A stretch of DNA of 64,000 nt from Rhodopirellula sp. (GTDB lineage: Bacteria; Planctomycetota; Planctomycetia; Pirellulales; Pirellulaceae): assembly GCA_003513555.1 (NCBI GenBank), contig DOPG01000012.1, forward strand, positions 133,801-197,800. Direction: 5' to 3'. The notes under the pieces were generated by a model. It ran no database searches, was not told where the DNA came from, and saw nothing but the letters and a program-made list of their open reading frames with translations. The position numbers were made by a program, and so were the translations under genes. Below are positions 54,000 to 62,877 of this stretch, piece after piece; position 1 is the stretch's first letter, and each line of letters starts with the position of its first letter.

Positions 54000-54418
54000 A
54001 ATCCAGCCTCCTCGCGAACAGCAATCGCAGCATCTGTGATTCCAGCTACAGCAGCTTCGCGGAGCAGTGGCTCAACCTGCTTGTATTCCACCGCACCATC
54101 GGTACGAATTCGAATCGCAGCATCGGTACCCTGATTGGCTTTCAAGTCCGACAGAATTGCCCGCATGCCGGAAAGATCAACGACATCCCCGGAAACCAAC
54201 CACCGGGATTGCTGATCCACACTAATCGTCAAAGGTGCCTTGTCAGGATCGACAGGATCAAATGTAGAGGCAACCGGCAACTCCAGCGGTAGCCGATGCT
54301 CCTGCCGTGCCAGGTGACTAGACACCAGAAAAAAAATGATCAACAGAAAAACGACATCGATCATCGGTGTCATATTAGCGCCGACACTTCGACGATTTCC
54401 TTGATTAGGTATTTGCAT
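53996..54418 (-). CDS. ExbD/TolR-family biopolymer transport protein, first of a tandem pair
   Basis: The ATG at 54418 gives 140 residues; the frame is open to 54595 but the extra part has no family similarity and overlaps the divergent methyltransferase gene. The signature GANMTPMIDVVFLLIIFFLV again puts the proton-carrying aspartate at D21. The periplasmic domain follows. Two ExbD genes in tandem, each of ordinary size, are followed by the TPR gene. The divergent methyltransferase ATG is 96 bp upstream. The missing ExbB partner is noted under findings. Confidence 0.88.
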   Translation of the reverse strand: MQIPNQGNRRSVGANMTPMIDVVFLLIIFFLVSSHLARQEHRLPLELPVASTFDPVDPDKAPLTISVDQQSRWLVSGDVVDLSGMRAILSDLKANQGTDAAIRIRTDGAVEYKQVEPLLREAAVAGITDAAIAVREEAGL

Positions 54419-54514
54419 CACTACATGGTACCTCACGTCCCGGTCACAATCCGATACCCTGTAGTTCTTGAATTCTGATTTGGCGGCAAGTCCGTACAGC
54501 TGGAACCTGCTTTG

Positions 54515-55117
54515 ATGGGCGAAAACACTACCTTCCTCAAAAACTTTCTCCGAAATCCCGGACAAGTGGGCGCAATTGCACCCAGCAGCAGCCACTTGGT
54601 TCGCATGATGGTTGACTGGTTTGATTGGGATCAGTTACGTAACGTTGTCGAATTTGGCCCTGGTACCGGTGTATTCACGCAAGCGATCAGCGAAAAAGTT
54701 CACCCTGATGGCACTTTCTTTGCGGTCGAACGATCAGCTGAAATGGCCGAAGTGACCCGAAAACGCTGCCCCAATGTCACTGTCTACAACGATAGTGTCA
54801 CCAATATTGCCGAACTCTGCCAACAAGAATCTATTGAGAAAATAGACGCTGTGATTTGCGGCCTACCGTGGGCTTCATTCCCCGAATCGCTCCAAACTGA
54901 GATCATCGATGCCATGCTGGGGGTACTGGCACCCGAAGCTCAGTTCGCAACATTCGCGTACTGGCAGGGGGTGATGTTGCCCGCTGGTGCCCGCTTTAGC
55001 CGACGCTTGAAAAGTACATTTGCAAGCGTAGAACGAAGCCCCAGCGTGTGGCTGAATTTGCCTCCGGCGTTTGTTTATCGCTGCACCAAACCTGCCTTGC
55101 CAAATCAAGCAAATTGA
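54515..55117 (+). CDS. Class I SAM-dependent methyltransferase, phospholipid N-methyltransferase-like
   Basis: The protein has 200 residues from the ATG at 54515; a TTG one codon earlier is also in frame. The SAM-binding motif VVEFGPGTGVF is followed by VERSAEMAEVTRKR and VICGLPWASFP, typical of small methyltransferases of the PmtA/phospholipid type. An N-terminal helical stretch, TTFLKNFLRNPGQVGAIAPSSSHL, also fits the family. The predicted reaction is transfer of a methyl group to a lipid amine or a related acceptor; the substrate is not proved. It is divergent from the ExbD operon (96 bp) and its stop is 8 bp from the stop of the convergent PAS-AraC gene. Confidence 0.78.
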   Translation: MGENTTFLKNFLRNPGQVGAIAPSSSHLVRMMVDWFDWDQLRNVVEFGPGTGVFTQAISEKVHPDGTFFAVERSAEMAEVTRKRCPNVTVYNDSVTNIAELCQQESIEKIDAVICGLPWASFPESLQTEIIDAMLGVLAPEAQFATFAYWQGVMLPAGARFSRRLKSTFASVERSPSVWLNLPPAFVYRCTKPALPNQAN

Positions 55118-55125
55118 AGTCACTG

Positions 55126-55887
55126 TTACAGTGCTCGAAAACGCTGACGGTACTTTAACGGTGTAAGCCCTGTCGAAACCTTGAAGTGACGTGTCAGATG
55201 GCTCTGATCATAGAAACCGCACGCGCTGACAATCTGCGTCAAACTCAGATCACTGCTCTCCAACAAATGCCTTACCATACCCACACGCACCTCACGCAGG
55301 TAACGACTAGGGGTGATACCAAAGTTCTGGGAAAACTCTCGCTGCAACTGACTCACAGATAAGTGGACGTGTTCTGCCATGTCCTTGACTTCGATGTAAC
55401 TTCCATAATTATCGATTATAAATGAGATGACACGGACAAGACGACTGTAGCCTGCGGCATCATCTGCAGAGTACTCATAAGGACGTTTCACACCCGCAAT
55501 TCCGACCACCTTTTCTTCACGGTTCAGAAGAGGGATTTTGCTGCACAGATATAAACGGGGAACACCATTTTTCCCGGGTACCATCCAAACCTGATCAGAC
55601 AGTGATTTTGCTGCCGTGATCACGCGTTGATCCTCTGCAACATATTGCGCCGCTATCGCTGGTGGAAAAAAGTCAAAATCCGTATGCCCAATCAATTCAT
55701 CCGGATGTGCAACTCCTACCACATCACAAACAACGCGATTGGCTCGTACAAAACGACTTTCAACGTCCTTGATGTACATGTACACACCAGGAATGAAATC
55801 AAATAGATCCAACAACGTTCGAGGACGCGCAAGTTGCCCGAAAAATTGATCCTGCCATCCCTGCGGGTTATTGATTTCTTCGCTCAT
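55126..55887 (-). CDS. PAS-domain AraC-family transcriptional regulator
   Basis: The protein has 253 residues from the ATG at 55887. A PAS domain at about 25-145 (FDFIPGVYMYIKDVESRFVRANRVVCDVVG, DFDFFPP) senses a ligand or redox state, then an AraC-type double helix-turn-helix (about 160-250) with MAEHVHLSVSQLQREFSQNFGITPSRYLREVR and ACGFYDQSHLTRHFKVSTGLTPLKYR. It lies divergent from the PSD1/DUF1501 pair, across 225 bp, and may regulate it. Its stop is 8 bp from that of the convergent methyltransferase. Confidence 0.87.
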   Translation of the reverse strand: MSEEINNPQGWQDQFFGQLARPRTLLDLFDFIPGVYMYIKDVESRFVRANRVVCDVVGVAHPDELIGHTDFDFFPPAIAAQYVAEDQRVITAAKSLSDQVWMVPGKNGVPRLYLCSKIPLLNREEKVVGIAGVKRPYEYSADDAAGYSRLVRVISFIIDNYGSYIEVKDMAEHVHLSVSQLQREFSQNFGITPSRYLREVRVGMVRHLLESSDLSLTQIVSACGFYDQSHLTRHFKVSTGLTPLKYRQRFRAL

Positions 55888-56060
55888 GCGGCAAATGTAC
55901 AATTTCTTGAGCGATAGCTACAAGACCGCCGAAGCACAATTACAGAGACTTACACCAGATCGAACCCTATCAGTCAAAACCTAATCATCCAAACCTCGCC
56001 GCTAAGGGCGTTAGAGCAGTACCCGCTTCCACGATTGTGTAGTTGTCTTTGATCTTCAGC

Positions 56061-56069
56061 GGTTAAACT
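56061..56069 (+). promoter_or_regulatory. GGTTAAACT motif upstream of the PSD1 gene
   Basis: GGTTAAACT occurs about 43 nt before the ATG at 56113; the same nonamer appears 30 nt before the ATG at 63613. It could be a -10 region or a regulator site. No function is established here. Confidence 0.25.
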
Positions 56070-56112
56070 GCTAGTTAGCCCCAATCTCCCATTCTCACGA
56101 CGAAAAAGTTAA

Positions 56113-58482
56113 ATGCGTGGTATTGTCCCCCTGATCATCACACTGGTGACCTGTACGACCGGTACGCACGCCCATGCTGATGATGAGCTATCGTTCAATC
56201 GCGATATTCGTCCGATTCTTTCAGATACATGTTTTTTCTGTCACGGTCCCGACGCTGAGCATAGGAAAGCTGATCTGCGACTGGATATAGAGGAGATTGC
56301 GAAGCAGGATGCGATTGAACCTGGTAACGCCAGCGTGAGTGAGTTGATCGCAAGAATCACGTCAAACGACCCCGATGAATTGATGCCCCCGCCGGAATCA
56401 GGGAAGCATCTCAACCAGAAGGAGATCGATCTGTTGAAACGCTGGGTGGACAATGGAGCGATCTATGAACCGCACTGGTCTTATGTGGCCCCAAAACCAA
56501 AGCCTGCACCGAAGACTAACAGTGCATGGGCCCGTGATCCGCTTGATGATCACATTCTGGCGAAACTTCCAAAAACACTGTCGCAACCCTCACCAGATAG
56601 CGCACGTCACACGTTGCTCCGTCGGGTCACATTTGACCTGACTGGTCTTCCACCTACACAGGAGCAAATCAAGGCCTTTGTTGGCGACTCGAGCCCCTTG
56701 GCTTATCAGAAAGCTGTGGATCGTCTTCTCGCTTCGCCGGCATACGGGGAACGCATGGCAACCTACTGGCTGGATCTGGTTCGCTATGCAGATACAGTCG
56801 GCTATCACGGTGATCAAGACCACAATATTTCACCTTATCGCGACTATGTCATCGACAGTTTCAATGACGACTTGCCACTAGATGAATTCACGCGAGAGCA
56901 ACTGGCAGGTGATCTTCTTATAGACCCCACGCCCGCGCAACAGATTGCGACCGGATACAACCGACTGTTGCAAACGACCCATGAAGGAGGACTGCAACCC
57001 AAGGAATATCTCGCCATCTACGCTGCAGATCGTATTCGCAATGTGTCAGCCGTTTGGATGGGTGCCACTGTGGGTTGTGCTCAATGCCACGACCACAAGT
57101 ACGATCCCTACTCCACCAAAGACTTCTATTCGATGGTCGCATTTTTTGCTGACATCGATGAGCAGCAACACTTCAAAGTGGGCACCAACTCTTTACCTAC
57201 AAAACGACCACCCGAAATCTCTGTAGGAAGCCGATGGCAGCGTGAGCTTTCTGTAGAACTCGAATCAAAATTGAAAACGCTGCTAGCCAAACTGGAGGAG
57301 GTAGATGCATCACAGGCAAAGGTGATCAACAGGCAGATTTCCGCCTACCAGAAAGAGTTAAAACAACTCAAGGCATCAAATCGACTCACGATGGTCACCC
57401 AATCAGTGACTCCGCGAGAGATTCGAGTTTTGCCGAGAGGCAATTGGTTAGATGAAACCGGACCCATCGTAGATCCAGCGATCCCTGAATTCTTAGGAAA
57501 ACTCAACACGAACGGAAACCGTGCCACACGTCTTGACCTCGCGAACTGGATTGTCGATGTGGAAAATGGCATCGGAGGGCTGACTGCAAGGGTATTTGTA
57601 AATCGCTTTTGGTACTTGCTTTTCGGTCGCGGCATCTCCCCGTCACTCGGAGATTTTGGTGGTCAGGGGCAGCCACCGAATCATCCGGAAATGCTGGATC
57701 AGCTTGCGCTCGATTTCATTGCGGATAATTGGAGCATCAAACGCATGATGCGCCGTCTTGTACTTTCCCGCAGCTACCAGCAGACCTCGGACACGACAGA
57801 CACACAGCTCCGCCAAGATCCATACAACCAATGGTTCGGACGCCAGGCCCGCTACCGACTTCCAGCCGAAATGGTTCGTGACAATGTACTGTCCTTAAGC
57901 GATCTGTTGGTACGTACTGTTGGCGGTTCCAGCGTCAAACCGAGCCAGCCTGCAGGCTATTATCGTCATCTGAACTTCCCAAAACGTGTCTACGCACCAC
58001 ATTTGGATCAACGCCAATATCAACGCGGTGTCTACGTTCATTGGCAGAGGCAATTTTTGCATCCAATGCTCAAAGCACTGGACGCTCCAAGTCGCGAGGA
58101 GTGCACGGCCCAGCGAGCACGATCCAACACTCCGCTGGAAGCATTGGTCATGCTGAATGACCCAGCCATGATCGATGCTGCGGTTGCGTTTGCCGCTGCT
58201 CTGTTGAAGTGCGAGCCAGAAGAAAATTCCGATGCCAAGATCAAAAGAGCATTTGAGTTAACAGTCTCACGACAACCTGATTCGTTTGAACTGACATCAC
58301 TCAGCAAGTTGCTGGATTCCGAAATCCAACATTACCGTGCCCAGCCCGAAGATGCTGGCAAGTTGTTGGATACCATCGACAAGAACGTTGCCATTGAATC
58401 AGTGGACCCGCAACAACTTGCTGCGTGGACCACGCTCACCCGTGCTCTCTTAAATCTGCAGGAAACGGTCACCCGTTACTAG
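56113..58482 (+). CDS. PSCyt1/DUF1549/DUF1553 domain protein (planctomycete cytochrome)
   Basis: This 789-residue secreted protein has a signal peptide of about 22 residues. A c-type haem motif CFFCHG is at 40-45, followed by RKADLRLD and the PSCyt1 region. The DUF1549 part runs to about 350 with GCAQCHDHKYDPY near its end. From about 475, LDLANWIVDVENGIGGLTARVFVNRFW opens DUF1553, ending around 735. The protein is shorter than the common PSD1 form of about 850-1100 residues: the middle is compact. It is followed by a DUF1501 gene with 57 bp between them, the normal pairing in planctomycetes. The biological role of the pair is still unclear; electron transfer in an extracellular process is a reasonable guess. 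Confidence 0.9.
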   Translation: MRGIVPLIITLVTCTTGTHAHADDELSFNRDIRPILSDTCFFCHGPDAEHRKADLRLDIEEIAKQDAIEPGNASVSELIARITSNDPDELMPPPESGKHLNQKEIDLLKRWVDNGAIYEPHWSYVAPKPKPAPKTNSAWARDPLDDHILAKLPKTLSQPSPDSARHTLLRRVTFDLTGLPPTQEQIKAFVGDSSPLAYQKAVDRLLASPAYGERMATYWLDLVRYADTVGYHGDQDHNISPYRDYVIDSFNDDLPLDEFTREQLAGDLLIDPTPAQQIATGYNRLLQTTHEGGLQPKEYLAIYAADRIRNVSAVWMGATVGCAQCHDHKYDPYSTKDFYSMVAFFADIDEQQHFKVGTNSLPTKRPPEISVGSRWQRELSVELESKLKTLLAKLEEVDASQAKVINRQISAYQKELKQLKASNRLTMVTQSVTPREIRVLPRGNWLDETGPIVDPAIPEFLGKLNTNGNRATRLDLANWIVDVENGIGGLTARVFVNRFWYLLFGRGISPSLGDFGGQGQPPNHPEMLDQLALDFIADNWSIKRMMRRLVLSRSYQQTSDTTDTQLRQDPYNQWFGRQARYRLPAEMVRDNVLSLSDLLVRTVGGSSVKPSQPAGYYRHLNFPKRVYAPHLDQRQYQRGVYVHWQRQFLHPMLKALDAPSREECTAQRARSNTPLEALVMLNDPAMIDAAVAFAAALLKCEPEENSDAKIKRAFELTVSRQPDSFELTSLSKLLDSEIQHYRAQPEDAGKLLDTIDKNVAIESVDPQQLAAWTTLTRALLNLQETVTRY

Positions 58483-58539
58483 ACGTCAAGCACAAACACT
58501 ACTGCGATCGCATTCCATCACCGCTGTAAAGCCATTCTC

Positions 58540-59964
58540 ATGAAACAGCATTCAAATCCACTCAATCGACGAACTTTCCTCTCCAACAATGGAGTGGCTA
58601 TGGGCAGCGCTGCGCTGGCATCCATGTTGGCAACTGACTCACAGGCTGCCAACAAGGTCAACGCGGGAGCTCGACCTGACGTGCCGCACCATCTTGCAAA
58701 AGCCAAACGTGTCATCTTTTTGTGCATGGCCGGTGGACCATCTCACCTCGAAACCTTCGACTACAAACCGGAACTGGACAGACTCAATGGTAAACCCATG
58801 CCGGCGTCCTATACCGAGGGACAACCGATTGCACAGCTACAGGGAAAGGAATTGAAATGTCAGGGACACTTGACCAAGTTCGCCAAGCATGGACAGTCGG
58901 GCCAACTAATCAGTGACTATCTGCCTTTCCACCACAAGATGGCCGACGATATTTGTGTCATCCGATCAATGGTAACCGAGCAGATCAATCATGATCCTGC
59001 TCACACCTTCATGAACACAGGGACTGCAATCAGTGGAAGACCTTCGATGGGATCATGGGTCACCTACGGCTTAGGTAGTGAAAGCGAAAATCTGCCTGGC
59101 TTTGTGGTGCTTACGAGTGTGGGTGGTCGTAATCCACAGCCTATTGCATCTCGCCAATGGTCAGCGGGATTTCTTCCAAGCCGCTATCAGGGAGTGGAAT
59201 TCAGCGGCAGTGGGCAACCTGTCAACTATGTCGATGCACCGGAGGGAGTCCAAGGCCGGCAACAACAACGTTTGATTGAAACCATTGGTCAACTCAATCA
59301 ACATCGGCTGAACTCGACAGGCGATCCAGAAATTGAGACGCGTTTGGCAAACTATGAAATGGCATTCCGAATGCAAACATCCGTGCCTGACCTGGCAGAT
59401 GTGTCAGATGAACCGCAGCACATTTTGGACATGTACGGCGCAAGACCCGGCGATGGTTCCTATGCCTCAAACTGCCTGCTCGCGAGGCGTCTTGCCGAAC
59501 GTGGGGTTCGTTTTATCCAACTCTATCATCGCGGTTGGGACCATCATGGTGGTCTCGAGAAGTACATGGATATTTGTTGCGGATTGACGGATCGTGCGAC
59601 GTGGGCGCTACTTACCGACCTGAAACAGCGTGACATGCTGAAAGACACGCTAATCATTTGGGGTGGTGAGTTCGGCAGAACACCAATGTTCCAGGGCAAG
59701 GGTGGTGCTGGTCGTGACCACCATATCAAGGGCTTCTCAATGTGGATGGCCGGAGGAGGAATCAAGCCCGGACAAAGTTACGGAGCTACCGATGATCTTG
59801 GCTACCATGCAGTGGATGATGTCGTCCATGTGCGTGACATGCACGCCACCATGTTGCACCAACTGGGAATCAATCATCACAACTTCACACACAAATTCCA
59901 AGGATTGGACATGAAGTTGACTGGCGTTGAGCCAGCGCGAGTGATCGAGTCCATCATCGCGTGA
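58540..59964 (+). CDS. DUF1501 domain protein (Tat-exported)
   Basis: This 474-residue protein has a twin-arginine signal, NRRTFLS at 9-15, so it is exported folded. The DUF1501 core shows IFLCMAGGPSHLETFDYKP, VIRSMVTEQINHDPAHTFMNTG, GWDHHGG and EFGRTPMFQGKGGAGRDHH, the segments with His/Asp residues that suggest a sulfatase/alkaline-phosphatase-like metal site. It is the usual partner of PSCyt1/DUF1549/DUF1553 proteins. Substrate is unknown. It stops 65 bp from the convergent NagB gene. Confidence 0.92.
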   Translation: MKQHSNPLNRRTFLSNNGVAMGSAALASMLATDSQAANKVNAGARPDVPHHLAKAKRVIFLCMAGGPSHLETFDYKPELDRLNGKPMPASYTEGQPIAQLQGKELKCQGHLTKFAKHGQSGQLISDYLPFHHKMADDICVIRSMVTEQINHDPAHTFMNTGTAISGRPSMGSWVTYGLGSESENLPGFVVLTSVGGRNPQPIASRQWSAGFLPSRYQGVEFSGSGQPVNYVDAPEGVQGRQQQRLIETIGQLNQHRLNSTGDPEIETRLANYEMAFRMQTSVPDLADVSDEPQHILDMYGARPGDGSYASNCLLARRLAERGVRFIQLYHRGWDHHGGLEKYMDICCGLTDRATWALLTDLKQRDMLKDTLIIWGGEFGRTPMFQGKGGAGRDHHIKGFSMWMAGGGIKPGQSYGATDDLGYHAVDDVVHVRDMHATMLHQLGINHHNFTHKFQGLDMKLTGVEPARVIESIIA

Positions 59965-60029
59965 AAGCAAGACATGGAGGTAAAATCCAGCATCTCTGTG
60001 AAGTAGCGACTCCGTCACCTGAGTGGAGA

Positions 60030-60779
60030 TCAGAGACTCAACTCACTGGCCGACTCGGGATCTAACACGAATGTCAGTCTTGCATGTCCCTGCAACAGTG
60101 ATGCAGGATTAGAGGGATCAGCAGGCCCCTCGATCGCAGATTGAACTACTTTGGCTTTCGATTTTCCCGTAGCCATCAACACGATCCGCTGTGACTCAAG
60201 AATCGTCCCGATCCCCATCGTGATTGCGTGGCGAGGCACCTCTGCAGCTGATTTAAAAAACCGCGAATTGGCTTCGATTGTGTTCTCAGTCAAATCGACG
60301 AGGCGTGTCCGACTGTCAATGGGTGAATCAGGTTCATTGAAAGCAATGTGGCCGTTATTACCAATTCCCAAAAGTTGCAAATCAATGCCTCCTGCCTTCA
60401 AAATTTGCTTTTCGTAATCAGCCACATGATTTTCAATGTTGGACGCGAGGCCGTTGGGGACATGGGTTCGTTCCCTCAATACATTAACGTGATCAAACAG
60501 TTGCTGCTGCATGAAATAACGGTAACTTTGGTCATGCTCAGGACCCAAGCCCACATATTCATCAAGATTGAAGGTGGTCACTTTGGAAAAATCCAACTCA
60601 CCGGCCTGAAACCTTTCCACAAGCAAATGGTATACACCCACCGGCGTCCCTCCAGTAGCAAGCCCTAGAACTGCAGATGGTTTCTCCCGAACTGTCTCAT
60701 GGATCAAATCGGCCGTGCATTGTGCTGCGTGATCCTTGTCTGTAGCGACCACAATCGTGGGTTGATTAGCCTTCGTCAT
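60030..60779 (-). CDS. nagB: Glucosamine-6-phosphate deaminase
   Basis: The protein has 249 residues, the size of the monomeric Bacillus-type enzyme rather than the allosteric 266-residue E. coli form. It converts glucosamine-6-phosphate to fructose-6-phosphate and ammonia. TTFNLDEYVGL carries D73, LLGIGNNGHIAFNEP carries H144 and E149, and N142 stands where E. coli has Asp141, as in Bacillus NagB. The start overlaps the stop of the HD-domain gene by 4 bp. NagA is not present in the window. It may serve the lower part of the sialic-acid pathway whose first genes lie at the other end. Confidence 0.95.
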   Translation of the reverse strand: MTKANQPTIVVATDKDHAAQCTADLIHETVREKPSAVLGLATGGTPVGVYHLLVERFQAGELDFSKVTTFNLDEYVGLGPEHDQSYRYFMQQQLFDHVNVLRERTHVPNGLASNIENHVADYEKQILKAGGIDLQLLGIGNNGHIAFNEPDSPIDSRTRLVDLTENTIEANSRFFKSAAEVPRHAITMGIGTILESQRIVLMATGKSKAKVVQSAIEGPADPSNPASLLQGHARLTFVLDPESASELSL

Positions 60780-62191
60780 ACGATGTTCTCTTCTAATAGT
60801 GCAGCAGAAGCCAGCAATTCATTTGCCCAATCGCTGGGCTTCAAAAATTCTTGCAACTCAAGTCGCAAATCATCACGCACAAATACCCGTACTTGCTTGA
60901 CTTGGTTATCAAATTGTTGCTTGGCCAGAGCCGAAGCCACTGGTGAAACCTCACCCAAAGTCCTGACAGTTCCATCGCGACCAAGTACATCGACATCGAT
61001 ATCAACTTCTAGCTTTACCGGCGGTGCATCTAGCAGCACATCTGCGGGGTGGATGGGGACACCTGTCTTGGCAGAAATTCTCTCAGCCAATTTTTCTGAG
61101 CAGGCAACCAGCCACCAATAGGGCTTTCGCGCTAATGCCTGATGAACCTCGCGACCCTCAACCAAATTGAATTCAGCCGCGCGTTTATAGAGTCGGCGGC
61201 GTGAACCAAATAGACCTTCAGCCAGCGGTTCAGCAACACTGCCTTGAGCGGCCCGTCGCAACATTGAGACCCACGTTGCATCGACAAGTCCAAGAGTCGA
61301 TTCAAGATCAATGCGATTCTGAAGCAAGAAGACACATCGTTGCAACATCGCTGTTGCCGACCTGACTGCGTGATGCCAGTAAACTTCGCTAAACATCACA
61401 TAACGCGCAAAAACCATCATCTCGGCCGCCGTTCGACCTTTATCCATGATTGCTAATCGCGATGTTTCGGGGTTAAAGCAAAGTGAGCTGATTAAACGTC
61501 CGGCGTCAAAGTTTCGGCCATAAGGTACACCAGCATGCAAACTGTCACGCTGCAAATAATCAAGCTTATCAATGTCCACTGGACCACTGATACAGCTGCG
61601 TAAAAAACAGCACGCCTCTTGAGCTGTCACCTGCGATTCAGACTTTGGCTCCAGAAGAGCCAACACCTGAGATGGATCGCATTGCCAATCCTGCTCGATA
61701 CATTCTACAAGACCGCTATTGTAAATGCATTGTCTGATCCGGGACTCATGCTCACCGAGTTCCCGAATATCCATGTCTTCAATGGGGTGACAATAGGGCC
61801 AATGACCAATGTCATGAATCAGAGCGGCGAGCACAAAAGCTTCGGCCATTGCAGGCGTGATTCGCTCGGTGAACTCGCTGTCCGACGAGAAGCGGGCTAC
61901 GACACGTAAAGCGTTGTGGTAAACGCCAAGTGTATGTTCCAGCCGTGAGTGGGTGGCACCTGGATACACCAGAGACACCATCCCAAGCTGACTGATGGAT
62001 GCCAATCGCCTCATTGGCGCCAGATCAAGAATTCGGCGTACCCGATCAGAAACCGGCACGTCTTGGGCGGGTGGAATTCGCACAAGTGATCCGATGCGAT
62101 GCAAGGCGACAACTTCTGGCAGCATGGACAAGCAATCAGGCAGGAGGTGGGAAGGAGTCGGCCTTGCCAGCAGGGGAAGGCCCGGTTTCAA
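60776..62191 (-). CDS. HD-domain phosphohydrolase (SAMHD1-like)
   Basis: This 471-residue protein has a typical HD domain: H86 in HSRLEHTLGVYH, H126-D127 in LIHDIGHWPY, and D206/D211 in PVDIDKLDYLQRDS. This set and the LDYLQRDS end match the SAMHD1/dGTPase-like branch that removes triphosphate from dNTPs or cleaves other nucleotides. The substrate cannot be told from sequence. It overlaps both neighbours by 4 bp: the zinc-ribbon gene upstream and nagB downstream, so the three form an operon. Being in an operon with NagB is unusual. Confidence 0.87.
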   Translation of the reverse strand: MKPGLPLLARPTPSHLLPDCLSMLPEVVALHRIGSLVRIPPAQDVPVSDRVRRILDLAPMRRLASISQLGMVSLVYPGATHSRLEHTLGVYHNALRVVARFSSDSEFTERITPAMAEAFVLAALIHDIGHWPYCHPIEDMDIRELGEHESRIRQCIYNSGLVECIEQDWQCDPSQVLALLEPKSESQVTAQEACCFLRSCISGPVDIDKLDYLQRDSLHAGVPYGRNFDAGRLISSLCFNPETSRLAIMDKGRTAAEMMVFARYVMFSEVYWHHAVRSATAMLQRCVFLLQNRIDLESTLGLVDATWVSMLRRAAQGSVAEPLAEGLFGSRRRLYKRAAEFNLVEGREVHQALARKPYWWLVACSEKLAERISAKTGVPIHPADVLLDAPPVKLEVDIDVDVLGRDGTVRTLGEVSPVASALAKQQFDNQVKQVRVFVRDDLRLELQEFLKPSDWANELLASAALLEENIV

Positions 62192-62877
62192 ACATTAGTG
62201 GCCAGAGTCAGGCCGCTGATCAAGGCCAAGACAACCGACACAATAAAATACAACCCAGCAAGTGTCAGGCCATTCAAAGGTTCCAAGTCAAAAGTGGCAG
62301 CCGATGCGAGTGATCCCAGACCAACCATCACGGCAAAAATAATTCCAAACCACAGATAACTCATTTCTGCCGGGGAATCATATTCCATCACGTAGCTGGG
62401 TACAAAAACGTACGCCAACCATAAAGCGGCCAGGATCACAGACAGAATCAAAACCCGATTTCGTAAGTCTGGCCCGACATATGGTTCCAACTCGGAATCA
62501 CGAACAAAACTATACCCTGACCAGACCAGAGGTGGAGCCAGAAAGAGCGCCCCCATAGCAAGGATGTAGACAGGAATGGTCTCCATGCCAATTCGCAGTC
62601 CGACCGCGGCGGCGACTGCCACCAAAATTGCACCGAATGTGATGGTCATACCCTTTCGGGTCACATCAGTTTCGGTACGCTTCAGGGGCTTGAGAATGCT
62701 GACTCCCTGACGATCCTTGGGAGCCCCATCGTCGGGTGCATGAATGACGACTTCTTCGGAGGCATCCGGTACCTTGATCTCCTTCTTGCAATTTGGACAA
62801 GGACCGGTCTTGCCAGCGAATTTGTCGCTGACCTGGAACCGCTTCAGACAGTTTGGACAGGTGACTTGAATCGCCAT
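62188..62877 (-). CDS. Zinc-ribbon integral membrane protein
   Basis: This 229-residue protein begins with a zinc ribbon, CPNC at 7-10 and CPNC at 27-30, separated by LKRFQVSDKFAGKTGP, a common N-terminus in planctomycete proteins. A linker follows, then about five transmembrane helices (78-97, 101-121, 141-160, 174-195, 204-224). The function is unknown. It is the first gene of the operon with the HD phosphohydrolase and NagB, each overlapping by 4 bp. Its ATG overlaps, on the opposite strand, the first ATG of the TrmL frame (62876-62878). Confidence 0.8.
   Translation of the reverse strand: MAIQVTCPNCLKRFQVSDKFAGKTGPCPNCKKEIKVPDASEEVVIHAPDDGAPKDRQGVSILKPLKRTETDVTRKGMTITFGAILVAVAAAVGLRIGMETIPVYILAMGALFLAPPLVWSGYSFVRDSELEPYVGPDLRNRVLILSVILAALWLAYVFVPSYVMEYDSPAEMSYLWFGIIFAVMVGLGSLASAATFDLEPLNGLTLAGLYFIVSVVLALISGLTLATNV

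Noticed and set aside
53996..54595. Longer start for the first ExbD gene at 54595
   Set aside because: The added 59 residues have no ExbD similarity and overlap the divergent methyltransferase gene.
60776..62191. RelA/SpoT-type (p)ppGpp hydrolase for the HD protein
   Set aside because: The motif order (RLEHTLGVYH, LIHDIGH, DIDKLDYLQRDS) fits the SAMHD1/dGTPase branch, and no synthetase or TGS domain is present.
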